From contig JAFGGL010000050.1 in NCBI GenBank assembly GCA_016930575.1, positions 1-64,000 on the forward strand: DNA of 64,000 bases, read 5' to 3'. Every line of letters starts with the position of its first letter. Position 1 is the first letter of the stretch. Of the stretch, positions 49,809-58,880 are shown piece by piece. The stretch is from Clostridiales bacterium (GTDB lineage Bacteria > Bacillota > Clostridia > Christensenellales > Aristaeellaceae). A program made the position numbers and the translations under genes. The notes beneath the pieces are model-generated. The model was given only the letters and a program-made list of their open reading frames with translations. It made no database searches and was not told the origin of the DNA.

Positions 49809-51036
49809 GCAAATCATCGTGATCGGCGGCGGCGCCGCGGGCCTGATGGCGGCCGTGACCGCCGCGCAGCGGGGGCACGGCGTGCTCCTGCTTGAACGCA
49901 ACGAAAAGCTGGGCAAGAAGCTCTACCTCACGGGCAAAGGCCGCTGCAACGTGACCAACCTGTGCTCCCCGGAGGTCTTTCTGCGAAACGTGGCGCGCAA
50001 TCCGAAGTTTTTGTACTCCGCGCTGCACGCCTTGCCTCCGCAGAAGCTGGTCGAACTGCTGCACGCGTTCGGCTGCCCCACGGAAGAAGAGCGCGGCAGG
50101 CGCGTGTATCCCAAAAGCCAAAAGGCCAGCGACGTGACCCGCGCCTTCACGAAAAAAGCGGACGAACTCGGCGTGCGGGTGCGCCTGCATGCCCGCGTGC
50201 AGTCCTTATCCATGGAAAACGGCGCGGTGACCGGCGTGACGCTGGAAAACGGCGAGGCTATACCCGCGCAAGCGGTGATCGTATGCACGGGCGGCGTCAG
50301 CTATCCGTCCACCGGTTCCACGGGCGACGGGTACGCGCTGCTTGTAAGCGCGGGGCATACCGTCATCCCGCCAAAGCCCGCGCTGTGCGGGCTTTTGAGC
50401 GGCGAAGCCTGGATCAAAGATTTGCAGGGGCTTTCGCTTAAAAACGTGAAGCTGACCGTGACGAACGGAAAGAAAACCTTATACAGCGAGATCGGGGAAA
50501 TGCTGTTCACGCACCAGGGCATCTCCGGCCCGCTGGTGCTCACGGCCTCCAGCCTGATAGCCGGGCGCGAAGACTGCAGGCTGACGCTTGACCTCAAGCC
50601 CGGCCTGAGCGAAGAACAACTTTCTGTGCGCGTCCTGCGCGATATCGCGGCGGCGGGCAAAAAGCAGATGATCTCCGTCCTGCGGGGGCTGTATCCCGGG
50701 GATCTGGCGCCTGCGATGGCGCGGCTCGCGGGCATCGAGGCGCACCTGCCCGCCTGCGAGTTGACAAAAGCGGCGCGGCAGAAGCTGGTCGCGCTCACCA
50801 AGGCGCTGCCGCTTCCCGTGACCGGCCCGGAACCCATCGAAACCGCTGTGATCACCGCGGGCGGCGCGAATGTGACGGAATTCAACCCGTCCACGATGGA
50901 ATCCAGGCTCGTCAAAGGCTTATACGCCGCGGGCGAGGTGCTGGACGTGGACGCGCTCACGGGCGGGTTCAACCTGCACATTGCGTTTGCGACCGCATAC
51001 ACGGCGGCAAAAGCCGCCGCAGCAAATGAGGAATGA
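49801..51036 (+). CDS. HI0933/BaiN-type FAD-dependent oxidoreductase
   Basis: 411-residue flavoprotein of the YhiN/HI0933 family. The Rossmann FAD-binding motif is IIVIGGGAAGLMAAVTAA at the N terminus; KLGKKLYLTGKGRCNVTN and VVCTGGVSYPSTGSTGDGY-like VIVCTGGVSYPSTGSTGDG follow, and TGGFNLHIAFATAYTAA closes the FAD site. A gut member, BaiN, has been linked to bile-acid dehydroxylation, but most relatives have no assigned substrate. ATG 49801 overlaps the surE stop. The end of the gene carries two hairpins, including a perfect 20-bp palindrome over the stop codon. Confidence 0.9.
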   Translation: MRKQIIVIGGGAAGLMAAVTAAQRGHGVLLLERNEKLGKKLYLTGKGRCNVTNLCSPEVFLRNVARNPKFLYSALHALPPQKLVELLHAFGCPTEEERGRRVYPKSQKASDVTRAFTKKADELGVRVRLHARVQSLSMENGAVTGVTLENGEAIPAQAVIVCTGGVSYPSTGSTGDGYALLVSAGHTVIPPKPALCGLLSGEAWIKDLQGLSLKNVKLTVTNGKKTLYSEIGEMLFTHQGISGPLVLTASSLIAGREDCRLTLDLKPGLSEEQLSVRVLRDIAAAGKKQMISVLRGLYPGDLAPAMARLAGIEAHLPACELTKAARQKLVALTKALPLPVTGPEPIETAVITAGGANVTEFNPSTMESRLVKGLYAAGEVLDVDALTGGFNLHIAFATAYTAAKAAAANEE

Positions 51037-51050
51037 GGAATTCCTCATTC
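51031..51050. terminator. Perfect palindrome over the flavoprotein stop codon
   Basis: GAATGAGGAATTCCTCATTC is a 20-base perfect palindrome containing the TGA at 51034-51036. A GGCGGC-AAAA-GCCGCC hairpin lies just before it. No T-run follows, so termination is weak or absent. Confidence 0.4.
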
Positions 51051-51111
51051 TACCGCAGCCTTGCGCATCTTAATCATCTGGTCTATCATAGGAATCGATT
51101 GGGGATGAACT

Positions 51112-52101
51112 ATGCACTATATCGTCATGGATCTGGAGTGGAACCAACCTGTCAGCTTCCAGTCCTCGGCCTATAAGCAGGTCGGAGACAAGCTGTTGTT
51201 TGAGATCATCCAGATCGGCGCGGTGAAGCTGGACAAGCGGTTCCGGATCGTCGGCGAAACGGATATCCTCATCTCCCCGGCCTACTACAAGCGCCTCCAC
51301 CCCTACGTGCGCCGGATGACCAAATTGACGCCTGAGGATCTTGCAGGTCAACCCGGTTTCCCGGACGCCATCCAGCAGTTCATGAAGTTTTGCGGCAAGG
51401 ATGCGGTCATCTGCACCTGGGGCGCGGACGACGTGAGCGTGCTCAAGCAGAACGCGGACTGCTTCGCATTCGAGGGCAAGCTGCCCGACGCCTACAACAT
51501 CCAGCGCTATTTCGCCGAAGTGTTCAATCTTGGCAACAGCCAAAGGGCCCTCAAAAGCGCAATGGAACAACTGGGCATCGCCGAAGAGGAGGACCGCGAC
51601 TTCCACCATGCCCTGCACGACGCCTATTACACCGCGCTGGTGCTCAAGAAACTGCCCGATCCCAAAAGAATACTGGACTACGGGCAGGAGCCGCGCAAGC
51701 TGGGCCATACGGCAAGCCGCAGACGGTTCCGCATCACGCACACGGTACCCACGGTCGCCGCGGGGCTCAGGCACAAGGACGTCGTCCAGCCCGCATGCCC
51801 CGCCTGCAAAAAGCCGGCCGTGCTGACGACGGAAATGATCCCGCAGTCACCCGGCCGCTATATCGCGCTTTGCAAGTGCAAAACGCACGGACAGTTTTTG
51901 GTCAAGCTGCGGTTCGCGCAGCTCAAAGGCAAGGACAAGGGCATGAACCTGTCCGTTTCCCCCGCCAGCCGCCAGACCCGCGCCTACGTGCACACCAAGG
52001 AACTGCAGCACCAATACCGCCGCAAAAGCGGCTACGTATTTCCCGATCCCGAGGATTTGAGCCAGGTCTGTACGTCCAACATGCCTTTTGACGACAAATG
52101 A
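51112..52101 (+). CDS. KapD-like DEDDh 3'-5' exonuclease with C-terminal zinc ribbon
   Basis: 329-residue protein. The N-terminal ~190 residues are a DEDDh exonuclease: YIVMDLEWNQ (first D-x-E), VICTWGADDVSVL (second D) and DFHHALHDAYYTALV (H-x4-D). Close relatives are annotated as sporulation-inhibitor KapD-like nucleases. The C-terminal part (~215-329) is basic and has CPACKKPAVL and CKCKTHGQF, a likely zinc ribbon that could bind nucleic acid. Preceding gene ends 75 bases upstream; the nucleoside kinase follows 13 bases later. Confidence 0.85.
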   Translation: MHYIVMDLEWNQPVSFQSSAYKQVGDKLLFEIIQIGAVKLDKRFRIVGETDILISPAYYKRLHPYVRRMTKLTPEDLAGQPGFPDAIQQFMKFCGKDAVICTWGADDVSVLKQNADCFAFEGKLPDAYNIQRYFAEVFNLGNSQRALKSAMEQLGIAEEEDRDFHHALHDAYYTALVLKKLPDPKRILDYGQEPRKLGHTASRRRFRITHTVPTVAAGLRHKDVVQPACPACKKPAVLTTEMIPQSPGRYIALCKCKTHGQFLVKLRFAQLKGKDKGMNLSVSPASRQTRAYVHTKELQHQYRRKSGYVFPDPEDLSQVCTSNMPFDDK

Positions 52102-52114
52102 TCGGAGCCATACG

Positions 52115-53776
52115 ATGAGCGCCGCAAACAATACCATCGAAATCACCCTGTCCGGAAAAACCGAGGCGTTTCCCGCGAGTACGACGCCGCTTACGGCCAT
52201 CGGCCGCCTGTCGCCCGCGCATTCGGACAGCGCCCTGTGCGTGATGTGCGGCGGGGACAGCCTGTCGCTTAACGAGCCGCTCCAAAAAAGCTGCGTCCTC
52301 AGGCCCCTCAGCTACCGCAACGAGGAAGGCCGCCGCGTGTACGAGCGTTCGCTCAGGTTCCTGCTGCTGCTGGCCATGCGCCGCCTTTTCCCCGAAAAAC
52401 GCATCCGCATCCTCAACTCCGTGGGATACGGCGTATACCTGCGCGTCATCGACGAGGAGATGGACTTCCAAATGGTGCAGGCGCTGGAAGCGGAAATGCA
52501 TGCGCTTGTGGACGAGGACATCCCCTTTGAAAAGGAGATCTGGACGACCAAGCAGGCGATCGAACATTTCCAGGAGTTTCCCGACAAGGCGGAGATTTTG
52601 AAGTACCGCCCCTCCGAAACCATCCCGATGTACAGGTTGAAAGACCTGTACGAGTATTTTTACGGCATTACGGTGCCGTCCACCCGATACGTCAAGGTGT
52701 TTGCGCTGCGTCCGCATTACCCGGGGCTTGTGGTTTGCATGCCCGAACCCAAAGACCCTTCCGTCCCCGCGCCTTACCTGCCGCGCCGCAAGCACCTGCG
52801 GACTTTTACCGAATCGCAGGAGTGGAGCCGGATCCTGGGCGTGAGCAACATCGCCGACGTCAACCGGATGATCGAGGAGAAGCGGATGCGGGAGTTTATC
52901 CGCGTCAACGAGGCGCTGCAGGACAAATCCATCGCGGCCATCGCAGACCAGATCGTGGAAGGCGGAACGCAGATCGTGCTGGTGTTCGGCCCGTCCTCCA
53001 GCGGCAAGACCACGTTTGCCCACAGGCTGGCGGTGCACCTGCGGGTGTTTGGGAGGCATCCGCACATCCTGTCGCTGGACAATTTCTACCGGCCGCGCGG
53101 CCAGGCGCCCAAGGACGCCGACGGGAGGCCGGATCTGGAACACATCGACGCGCTGGATATCCCGCTGCTGCTGGACACGATCGAAAAACTCCTGTCCGGC
53201 GAGGCGGTTCGGCTTCCGGCGTTTGATTTCCATACGGGCAAGCGCGGCGAAAGCGGCGGACTGATGCAGCTTTTGGATCACGGGCCGCTGATCATGGAAG
53301 GCATCCATGCGCTCAACGACCAGGTGACCGCGCAGCTGCCCGAGCAACTGGTGTTCGGCATTTACGTATCCGCGCTGCATTGCGTGAACCTGGACAATCA
53401 CAACCGCATCCGCACCACGGACGTAAGGCTGCTGCGCAGGATCGTTCGCGACGCGGCCCGCCGCGGCATCGGCGCCGAGGGCACCATCGCCATGTGGCCG
53501 AGCGTGCGGGCGGGTGAAGAACGATGGATATTCCCCAACCAGGAAAAGGCGGACGTGATGTTCAACACCTCGCTGCAGTACGAGCTGCCGGTATTAAAGA
53601 CAACGGGTTGGGAACTGCTGTCCGCCATCCCCGAGACCTCCCCCGCGCACCTGACGGCGCACCGGATCCTGAAATTCTTGCAATATTTCCTGCCCGCGTC
53701 CGAAGACGTGCTCAAAGAAATACCCCCGCAGAGCATACTGCGGGAGTTCATCGGCGGCAGTTCGTTCGACGGGTGA
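52115..53776 (+). CDS. TGS-domain nucleoside kinase (uridine kinase family)
   Basis: 553-residue fusion. The N-terminal ~65 residues form a TGS-like beta-grasp (IEITLSGKTEAFPASTTPL), followed by a segment like the threonyl-tRNA synthetase editing-domain region (~75-200). A phosphoribulokinase/uridine-kinase domain (~280-490) has P-loop VFGPSSSGKTTFAHRL at ~287-302 and LSLDNFYRPRGQAPKDADG. This architecture is widespread in Clostridia and annotated as nucleoside kinase; the substrate is not settled. ATG 52115 has CGGAG upstream, preferred over in-frame codons from 52088. Confidence 0.9.
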   Translation: MSAANNTIEITLSGKTEAFPASTTPLTAIGRLSPAHSDSALCVMCGGDSLSLNEPLQKSCVLRPLSYRNEEGRRVYERSLRFLLLLAMRRLFPEKRIRILNSVGYGVYLRVIDEEMDFQMVQALEAEMHALVDEDIPFEKEIWTTKQAIEHFQEFPDKAEILKYRPSETIPMYRLKDLYEYFYGITVPSTRYVKVFALRPHYPGLVVCMPEPKDPSVPAPYLPRRKHLRTFTESQEWSRILGVSNIADVNRMIEEKRMREFIRVNEALQDKSIAAIADQIVEGGTQIVLVFGPSSSGKTTFAHRLAVHLRVFGRHPHILSLDNFYRPRGQAPKDADGRPDLEHIDALDIPLLLDTIEKLLSGEAVRLPAFDFHTGKRGESGGLMQLLDHGPLIMEGIHALNDQVTAQLPEQLVFGIYVSALHCVNLDNHNRIRTTDVRLLRRIVRDAARRGIGAEGTIAMWPSVRAGEERWIFPNQEKADVMFNTSLQYELPVLKTTGWELLSAIPETSPAHLTAHRILKFLQYFLPASEDVLKEIPPQSILREFIGGSSFDG

Positions 53777-53789
53777 GGAAAATGAATAG

Positions 53790-54728
53790 CTAGCTTGCCG
53801 CCTCTTCCGCGGGGCGGCATTTCCGCTTCCTCCCAGGCAGTTGAGACAACGCGATGCCGCAGAACATCAGCCCGCAGCCGAGCAGTTCGCGGCCGGACAA
53901 AAGATTACCCAGGATGATCCACTGCGCAAGCACCGCGAACACGCTTTCCAGCGACATCAACAGCGACGCGACGGCGGGTGCGGTGTCGCGCTGGGCGATG
54001 ATCTGCAGGGTATAGCCCGCGGCGCAGCTGACCGCCCCGGCGTAGACGATCGACACCCAGCCTTTCAGGATATCGCCGGGCACGGGCCGCTCAAACAGCA
54101 GCGTCAGCAATCCGAAAATCCCCGCCGCAATAAAAAACTGTATACAGCTCAGCCGTACGCCGTCCGCCTGCGGGGAGAAGTGCGCGATCACCAGAATGTG
54201 CCCGGTGAAGAACAACGCGCCCACGAGCAGCAGGATATCCCCAAGCCCGACGGTCAGCGCTTCGGTGACACTCAGGAAGTAAAGCCCGGCAAGGCAGAGC
54301 AAAACGGCGATCCACACGAACAGCCGCACCCTGTGCCTGAAAAATATCCCGACGACGGGCACCAGCACGATGTACAGCGCCGTGATGAACCCCGCCTTGC
54401 CCGGCGAGGAATACAAAAGCCCGTACTGCTGGAACGCCATACCGCCCGCCATCACCGCGCCGCAGAGGACGCCGCCCAATAACAGGCTTCGTTTCTGCGC
54501 TTTGGACATGGTTTTGAGGGTGAGCGCTTTCCGGCCGGTGCGTTTTGCCGCGCTCCCGTCCAGAAGCCGGATACAGGGCAGCAGCACAAGCGCCGCCAGC
54601 AGCAGCCGGACGGCGTTGAAGGTGAAAGGCCCCATATAGTCCATGCCGACGTCCTGCGCCACAAACCCCATCCCCCAGATTATGGCGGTCAGCAGCAGCA
54701 GAAGGTTGGCCCTGAGTGTTTTAGTCAT
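53790..54728 (-). CDS. DMT-family transporter (EamA)
   Basis: 312-residue inner-membrane transporter with ten predicted helices in two EamA repeats. The first starts LRANLLLLLTAIIWGMGFVA and carries GPFTFNAVRLLLAAL. The second half has WVSIVYAGAVSCAAGYTLQI, then ASLLMSLESVFAVLAQWIIL, the conserved EamA helix. A basic cytoplasmic tail (PGRKRKCRP) closes it. Substrate unknown; relatives export amino acids or other metabolites. It lies 63 bases downstream of rpiB on the same strand. Confidence 0.9.
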   Translation of the reverse strand: MTKTLRANLLLLLTAIIWGMGFVAQDVGMDYMGPFTFNAVRLLLAALVLLPCIRLLDGSAAKRTGRKALTLKTMSKAQKRSLLLGGVLCGAVMAGGMAFQQYGLLYSSPGKAGFITALYIVLVPVVGIFFRHRVRLFVWIAVLLCLAGLYFLSVTEALTVGLGDILLLVGALFFTGHILVIAHFSPQADGVRLSCIQFFIAAGIFGLLTLLFERPVPGDILKGWVSIVYAGAVSCAAGYTLQIIAQRDTAPAVASLLMSLESVFAVLAQWIILGNLLSGRELLGCGLMFCGIALSQLPGRKRKCRPAEEAAS

Positions 54729-54791
54729 ATCGTTTCAAAAAGCGCCGAACGCTTACTTTCGGTAGAATGGGATTTTGGGAATCTACCAGCG

Positions 54792-55232
54792 TTACCGCTG
54801 TTCGTCCAGTTTGTTTATTTGATTGACGCGGCGCATATGGCGGTCTCCCTGAAACTCGCTGGTCAGGAAGGTCCGCACGATCATCTTGGCGAGTTCGCTG
54901 CCCACCACGCGCGCGCCCATCGCCAGCATGTTGGCGTCGTTGTGCTCGCGCCCCATCTTGGCGGAATAGGGCTCGGAGCAGATCGCGCAGCGCACGCCGT
55001 GCACCTTGTTGGAGGTAATGCCCACGCCCTGCCCCGTGCCGCACAGGACGATGCCGAACTCGCATTCGCCGCTTGCCACGGCCTGCGCGGCCTTCCTGGC
55101 ATACAGCGGATAATCCACGCTGCCGTGGCCGTTCGTGCCGAAATCCTTGTAAGGAAGCCCCATTTCCTCAAGCACGGCGAGCACGTGGCCCTTCAAATCA
55201 AACCCCGTATGGTCGCAAGCGACGGCGATCAT
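54792..55232 (-). CDS. rpiB: Ribose-5-phosphate isomerase B
   Basis: 146-residue isomerase interconverting ribose 5-phosphate and ribulose 5-phosphate in the pentose phosphate pathway, into which the arabinose genes at the window start feed. MIAVACDHTGFDLKGHVLAV has the phosphate-binding N terminus and catalytic Asp/His region. FGIVLCGTGQGVGITSNKVH contains the active-site Cys and anion loop. HGVRCAICSEPYSAKMGREH, NDANMLAMGARVVG and the C-terminal GDRHMRRV complete the RpiB pattern. It follows trmD by 6 bases. Confidence 0.95.
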   Translation of the reverse strand: MIAVACDHTGFDLKGHVLAVLEEMGLPYKDFGTNGHGSVDYPLYARKAAQAVASGECEFGIVLCGTGQGVGITSNKVHGVRCAICSEPYSAKMGREHNDANMLAMGARVVGSELAKMIVRTFLTSEFQGDRHMRRVNQINKLDEQR

Positions 55233-55238
55233 AATAAA

Positions 55239-55925
55239 TCATTCCTTTCCGTTCAAAAGGTCGGGACGGCGTTCTTCCGTAATTTTTAGCGCCTGTTCTT
55301 TCCGCCAGGCCTCGATCTCGGCATGGTTGCCGTTCAAAAGCACTTCGGGCACCGCCAGCCCGCGGAACTCACGCGGGCGGGTGTACTGCGGGTATTCCAA
55401 CAATCCGCTTGAAAAACTTTCGTCCTGCGCGCTCTCGCCCGAGCCCAGCACGCCGGGCAGATGCCGCGCCACCGCGTCGATCAGCGTAAGCGCCGGCAGC
55501 TCGCCGCCCGTCAGCACGTAATCGCCGACGGAAATCTCCGTATCGACCACCAGGTCGATCGCGCGCTGGTCCACGCCCTCGTAGTGCCCGCAGAGGATGA
55601 TGAGGTCGTCCTCCTGTTCCGCGATGCGTTTGACGGTCTGCTGCGTAAGCGTCTTCCCGCGCGGGCTCATGTACAGGCACTTGCCGGCATAGCCGCGCTT
55701 GCGCATGTCCTCGACGGCGGATACGATCGGCTGGGCCAGCATCACCATGCCCGCGCCGCCGCCGAAGGGGTAATCGTCGGTGTTCTTGTGCTTGCGGCCG
55801 CTGTATTTTCGGATATCCACGGCTTCCACCTGCAAAAGCCCCTCCGCCTGCGCGCGCCCGAGGATGCTTGCCGACAGCACGGAGGAAAGCATCTCAGGGA
55901 AGATCGTCAGCACGGCGATTTTCAT
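55239..55925 (-). CDS. trmD: tRNA (guanine-N1-)-methyltransferase TrmD
   Basis: 228-residue SPOUT methyltransferase making m1G37 in tRNAs, which prevents frameshifting. Visible features are [40 protein letters not shown], the knot region [20 protein letters not shown] and [20 protein letters not shown], and the linker with [17 protein letters not shown]. Its start lies within the end of rimM (32-base overlap), giving tight coupling in the rpsP-khpA-rimM-trmD run. Confidence 0.97.
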   Translation of the reverse strand: MKIAVLTIFPEMLSSVLSASILGRAQAEGLLQVEAVDIRKYSGRKHKNTDDYPFGGGAGMVMLAQPIVSAVEDMRKRGYAGKCLYMSPRGKTLTQQTVKRIAEQEDDLIILCGHYEGVDQRAIDLVVDTEISVGDYVLTGGELPALTLIDAVARHLPGVLGSGESAQDESFSSGLLEYPQYTRPREFRGLAVPEVLLNGNHAEIEAWRKEQALKITEERRPDLLNGKE

Positions 55926-56430
55926 ACACGCCCACCTCCGGCAGCACGGCCTCGTCCAGCACGATGCGCTCGTTCGTTATGTCCTTCACCAATTTCCTCA
56001 GGTGCGGCGCCATCAGCGGCCCGTCGGGCGTTTGAAACACCAGCACGTCCGTGCCGCCGGGCTGCAAAACGTCGATCAGTTTGCCGATCTCGTTGCCCTG
56101 CGTGTCCACGGCGGTAAGCCCGATCAGGTCGGCGATGAACAGCTCGCCGTCCGCTAACGGACGGGCGTGCGCGCGGTCCACGTACAGCTCCGTGCCGCGA
56201 AGCTTTTCCGCCGCGCCGCGGCTTGAGACGCCTTCCAGCGTCAGGTACACGTCCGCGCCGGACACGCGCACCGAAAGCACGCGGACCGGGACGTAGCGTT
56301 CCCCCTGCTTCATCCATGCAGTTCCCAGGGCAAGGAAGCGGGAAGCGTCGCCGGTCTCGTGGCGCAGCTTCACCTCGCCTTTAAGCCCCTGCGGTTTTAC
56401 GACGGTACCCAGCAGCAGGTAGTTTTTCAT
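55894..56430 (-). CDS. rimM: Ribosome maturation factor RimM
   Basis: 178-residue factor needed for late 30S assembly; binds ribosomal protein S19. The N-terminal domain begins [20 protein letters not shown], the classical RimM signature. The C-terminal PRC-barrel has [20 protein letters not shown] and [20 protein letters not shown]. The start overlaps the KH-protein stop (ATGA). Confidence 0.96.
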   Translation of the reverse strand: MKNYLLLGTVVKPQGLKGEVKLRHETGDASRFLALGTAWMKQGERYVPVRVLSVRVSGADVYLTLEGVSSRGAAEKLRGTELYVDRAHARPLADGELFIADLIGLTAVDTQGNEIGKLIDVLQPGGTDVLVFQTPDGPLMAPHLRKLVKDITNERIVLDEAVLPEVGVYENRRADDLP

Positions 56431-56654
56431 TGGATCTCGACGAAAACCGGCTTGCCGCCCTTGGCCGTCGCGGCGCGTACCACCGCGCGGATCGCCTTGG
56501 CGATGCGGCCCTGCTTGCCGATGACCTTGCCCATATCCTCGGGCGCGACGTGCAGTTCCAGGATGATGGCTTCCGGGCCTTCCGTTTCCTCGACGGTGAC
56601 GGCGTCCTTGTTATCCACCAAAGACTTGGCGATGTAAGTGACCAACTCTTTCAT
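56427..56654 (-). CDS. khpA: KH-domain RNA-binding protein KhpA
   Basis: 75-residue single-KH protein (YlqC family) that with KhpB binds RNA and affects cell-size control and translation in Gram-positive bacteria. The KH core is ILELHVAPEDMGKVIGKQGR with the GxxG loop (GKQG). MKELVTYIAKSLVDNKDAV precedes it. ATG 56654 is the family start; in-frame codons further up overlap rpsP. It sits 5 bases after rpsP. Confidence 0.95.
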   Translation of the reverse strand: MKELVTYIAKSLVDNKDAVTVEETEGPEAIILELHVAPEDMGKVIGKQGRIAKAIRAVVRAATAKGGKPVFVEIQ

Positions 56655-56659
56655 ACGGC

Positions 56660-56905
56660 TCAGCCCTCGAGTACGCCGCTTTTTTTGAGCAGCGTGCGGA
56701 CGGTGTCGGTCGGCTGTGCACCCACGGCCAGCCACTTCTTGGCGGCTTCGCCGTCGATCTTGACGGTGGCGGGCTCGGTCATCGGATCGTAATACCCGAT
56801 CTCCTCGATGTTGCGGCCGTCGCGGGGACTGTTGATGTCGGCGACGACCACGCGGTAAAACGGCTTTTTCTTCATGCCCATTCTCTTCAGTCTGATTTTA
56901 ACCAT
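56660..56905 (-). CDS. rpsP: 30S ribosomal protein S16
   Basis: 81-residue ribosomal protein starting [20 protein letters not shown], with [20 protein letters not shown] and [20 protein letters not shown], standard for bS16. GGAGGA lies before the ATG. It opens the khpA-rimM-trmD run and is separated from ffh by 221 bases that contain repeat copy C, which is unusual for this conserved operon. Confidence 0.97.
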   Translation of the reverse strand: MVKIRLKRMGMKKKPFYRVVVADINSPRDGRNIEEIGYYDPMTEPATVKIDGEAAKKWLAVGAQPTDTVRTLLKKSGVLEG

Positions 56906-57003
56906 TGCTGTATTCCTCCAAATAATCGTTTTATATCAAGCGGATGTCCGCATGACGGCTGTAATTGATTCGTTCCTGTTTTGTTTCCGTCGTTCCAGTT
57001 ACT

Positions 57004-57130
57004 ATAGGCCACTTAAAAAGCCTGAGATGCGCGGAAGCAAATCGGCAGGGAGCTGAGCTTACTCACTCCGTAAGTGATGCGACTTGCCGATGCCGCTGAC
57101 AAAGCAGATTAGGTCTTTTCAGCGGCCTAT
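57004..57130 (+). repeat. Dispersed inverted-repeat element, copy C
   Basis: A 127-bp element bounded by ATAGGCCACTTAAAAAGCCT (57004-57023) and its imperfect complement ending GGCCTAT (57124-57130). The core is GCTGAGCTTAC, a loop, GTAAGTGATGC, flanked by ATCGGCA/TGCCGAT-type arms. The right arm includes the ffh stop codon (57127-57129). It interrupts the ffh-rpsP junction. Confidence 0.85.
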
Positions 57131-58446
57131 CTCATGTTCCTCATCAAGTCCCGCATACCGCCCCTATTCTTCATCATCCGCTTCATCATCGACCTCGCCT
57201 GCTCAAAGCGGTTCATCAGGGCGTTGACGTCCTGCACGGTGGTGCCGCTGCCCGCGGCGATGCGCTTGCGGCGGGAGGCGTTCAGGAGGCTCGGGTTGCG
57301 GCGTTCCTTCCTGGTCATCGAGCAGATGATGGCTTCGGGCTTCTTCATCGCGTCCTCGTCGATCTCCGAGTTTTTCAGCTTCGAAGCGCCGGGGATCATC
57401 GATAGCAGGCCCTCCATGCCGCCCATCTTTTTCATCTGGCGCATCTGGTCGAGAAAATCGTCCAGCGTCATGTCGCTTGGGCGCCGCCTGGCGGCTTTGG
57501 ACAGGGTTGAGGTATCGGCGATCTCCTGCGCCTTTTCGATCAGCGTCATCACGTCGCCCATACCCAAGATGCGCTGCGCCATGCGGTCGGGATGGAAGGG
57601 TTCGATATCGGCCAATTTTTCGCCGATACCGGAGAACTTGATGGGCTTGCCGACCACGGAACGGATGCTTAAAGCCGCGCCGCCGCGGGTGTCGCCGTCA
57701 AGCTTGGTCAAAATCACGCCGTCGATGCCGAGTTTCCCGTCGAAGGCCTTGGCGACGTTCACGGCGTCCTGCCCGGTCATGGCGTCGACCACGAACAGGC
57801 ATTCCTGGGGCTTCACTTTCTGCTTGATGCGGCTGAGCTCGTCCATCAGCTCCTCGTCGATGTGCAGGCGGCCCGCGGTGTCGATGATCAGCACGTCACG
57901 CCCGTAATCGCGGCAGTATTCCACGGCCTGCTGCGCGGTTTTCACGGGGTCCTGCACGCCCTTTTCAAACACGGGCACGCCCGCCTGCCCGCCGACCACC
58001 TGCAACTGCTTGATGGCGGCCGGGCGGTAGATGTCGCAGGCCGCGAGGCAGGGCTTTTTGCCGGTCTTGATCAGGTATTTGGCGAGCTTGGCGGCCATGG
58101 TGGTCTTGCCCGAGCCCTGCAGGCCGCAGAGCATGAAGATGGTGGGAACGGACGACGACCAGGTGAGCCGCGCGAACTCCGCGCCCATCAGCGCGGTCAT
58201 CTCCTCGGAAACGATCTTGACGATCTGCTGGCCGGGGGTGAGGCTTTCCATCACCTGGCTGCCCACGGCGCGCTCGGCGATTTTTTTGCAGAAGTCCTTG
58301 ACGACCAGGTAGTTGACGTCGGCTTCCAGCAGCGCCACGCGGACTTCGCGCACGCCGTCCTTTACCATCTGCTCGTTGAGCTTTCCGCGCGCGGTCAGCT
58401 TGGAAAGCGCGGTATTCAGCTTTTGGGTCAGGCCCTCAAACGCCAT
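57127..58446 (-). CDS. ffh: Signal recognition particle protein Ffh
   Basis: 439-residue SRP GTPase that targets membrane proteins cotranslationally. The N and G domains (residues 1-295) show G1 LCGLQGSGKTTMAAKLA, DIYRPAAIKQLQV, the G3 IDTAGRLHIDEEL and VILTKLDGDTRGGAAL. The M domain (~300-439) has RMAQRILGMGDVMTLIEKA and the Arg/Ser SRP-RNA-binding helix with GSGTTVQDVNALMNRF. The final residues are Met/Arg-rich (MKNRGGMRDLMRNMR). It follows ylxM by 23 bases. Confidence 0.97.
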   Translation of the reverse strand: MAFEGLTQKLNTALSKLTARGKLNEQMVKDGVREVRVALLEADVNYLVVKDFCKKIAERAVGSQVMESLTPGQQIVKIVSEEMTALMGAEFARLTWSSSVPTIFMLCGLQGSGKTTMAAKLAKYLIKTGKKPCLAACDIYRPAAIKQLQVVGGQAGVPVFEKGVQDPVKTAQQAVEYCRDYGRDVLIIDTAGRLHIDEELMDELSRIKQKVKPQECLFVVDAMTGQDAVNVAKAFDGKLGIDGVILTKLDGDTRGGAALSIRSVVGKPIKFSGIGEKLADIEPFHPDRMAQRILGMGDVMTLIEKAQEIADTSTLSKAARRRPSDMTLDDFLDQMRQMKKMGGMEGLLSMIPGASKLKNSEIDEDAMKKPEAIICSMTRKERRNPSLLNASRRKRIAAGSGTTVQDVNALMNRFEQARSMMKRMMKNRGGMRDLMRNMR

Positions 58447-58469
58447 GCTGTGTTTATCCTTTCAGGTCG

Positions 58470-58820
58470 TTACTGGTCTGCATGATCGAGCTCGCGCATG
58501 ATCCGGTGGAGGATGTCGCGGCAGGCGGCAACCGCGCCGCCGTCCAGCGCCATGGCGGCCTTTTCAAGCCCCGCCTGGACGGAAAGGGTCTGCTCCGCCA
58601 GATGCAGCGCGCTTTCGCAGCGGCGGAGCTTGTGCTCCGCGCGGCTGATGAGCTCGTGCACGTTCTGGCGGCTGACGCCCATCTCGCCCGCGATCTCCGA
58701 AAGCGAGTGGTCCTCGCCCGAGTACAGGCGCACGGCCTTGCGCTGCTTCTCGGTCAGCAGCCCGCCGTAGCAGGCGTACAGCGTGCCCAGCTCCACACGC
58801 GCTTCAAATGTGTTGGCCAT
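58470..58820 (-). CDS. ylxM: YlxM-family DNA-binding protein
   Basis: 116-residue helix-turn-helix protein encoded next to ffh in most Gram-positives; proposed to modulate SRP pathway genes or SRP GTPase cycling. MANTFEARVELGTLYACYGG, LLTEKQRKAVRLYSGEDHSL and the sigma-factor-like HTH SEIAGEMGVSRQNVHELISR are visible. ATG 58820 has GGAGGGCA upstream. A consensus promoter and a 9-bp inverted repeat lie before it. Confidence 0.93.
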   Translation of the reverse strand: MANTFEARVELGTLYACYGGLLTEKQRKAVRLYSGEDHSLSEIAGEMGVSRQNVHELISRAEHKLRRCESALHLAEQTLSVQAGLEKAAMALDGGAVAACRDILHRIMRELDHADQ

Positions 58821-58880
58821 TGCCCTCCTCCGGTTTCCCGTCAAGCCCGCAGTGCGGGTTCTCATCTCCGTCTGCGCGTC

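Noticed and set aside
41979-57130. The three ~125-bp repeats as CRISPR or integron attC sites
   Set aside because: They are kilobases apart, not arrayed, lack short regular repeats and the GTTRRRY core; no cas or integrase genes are present.
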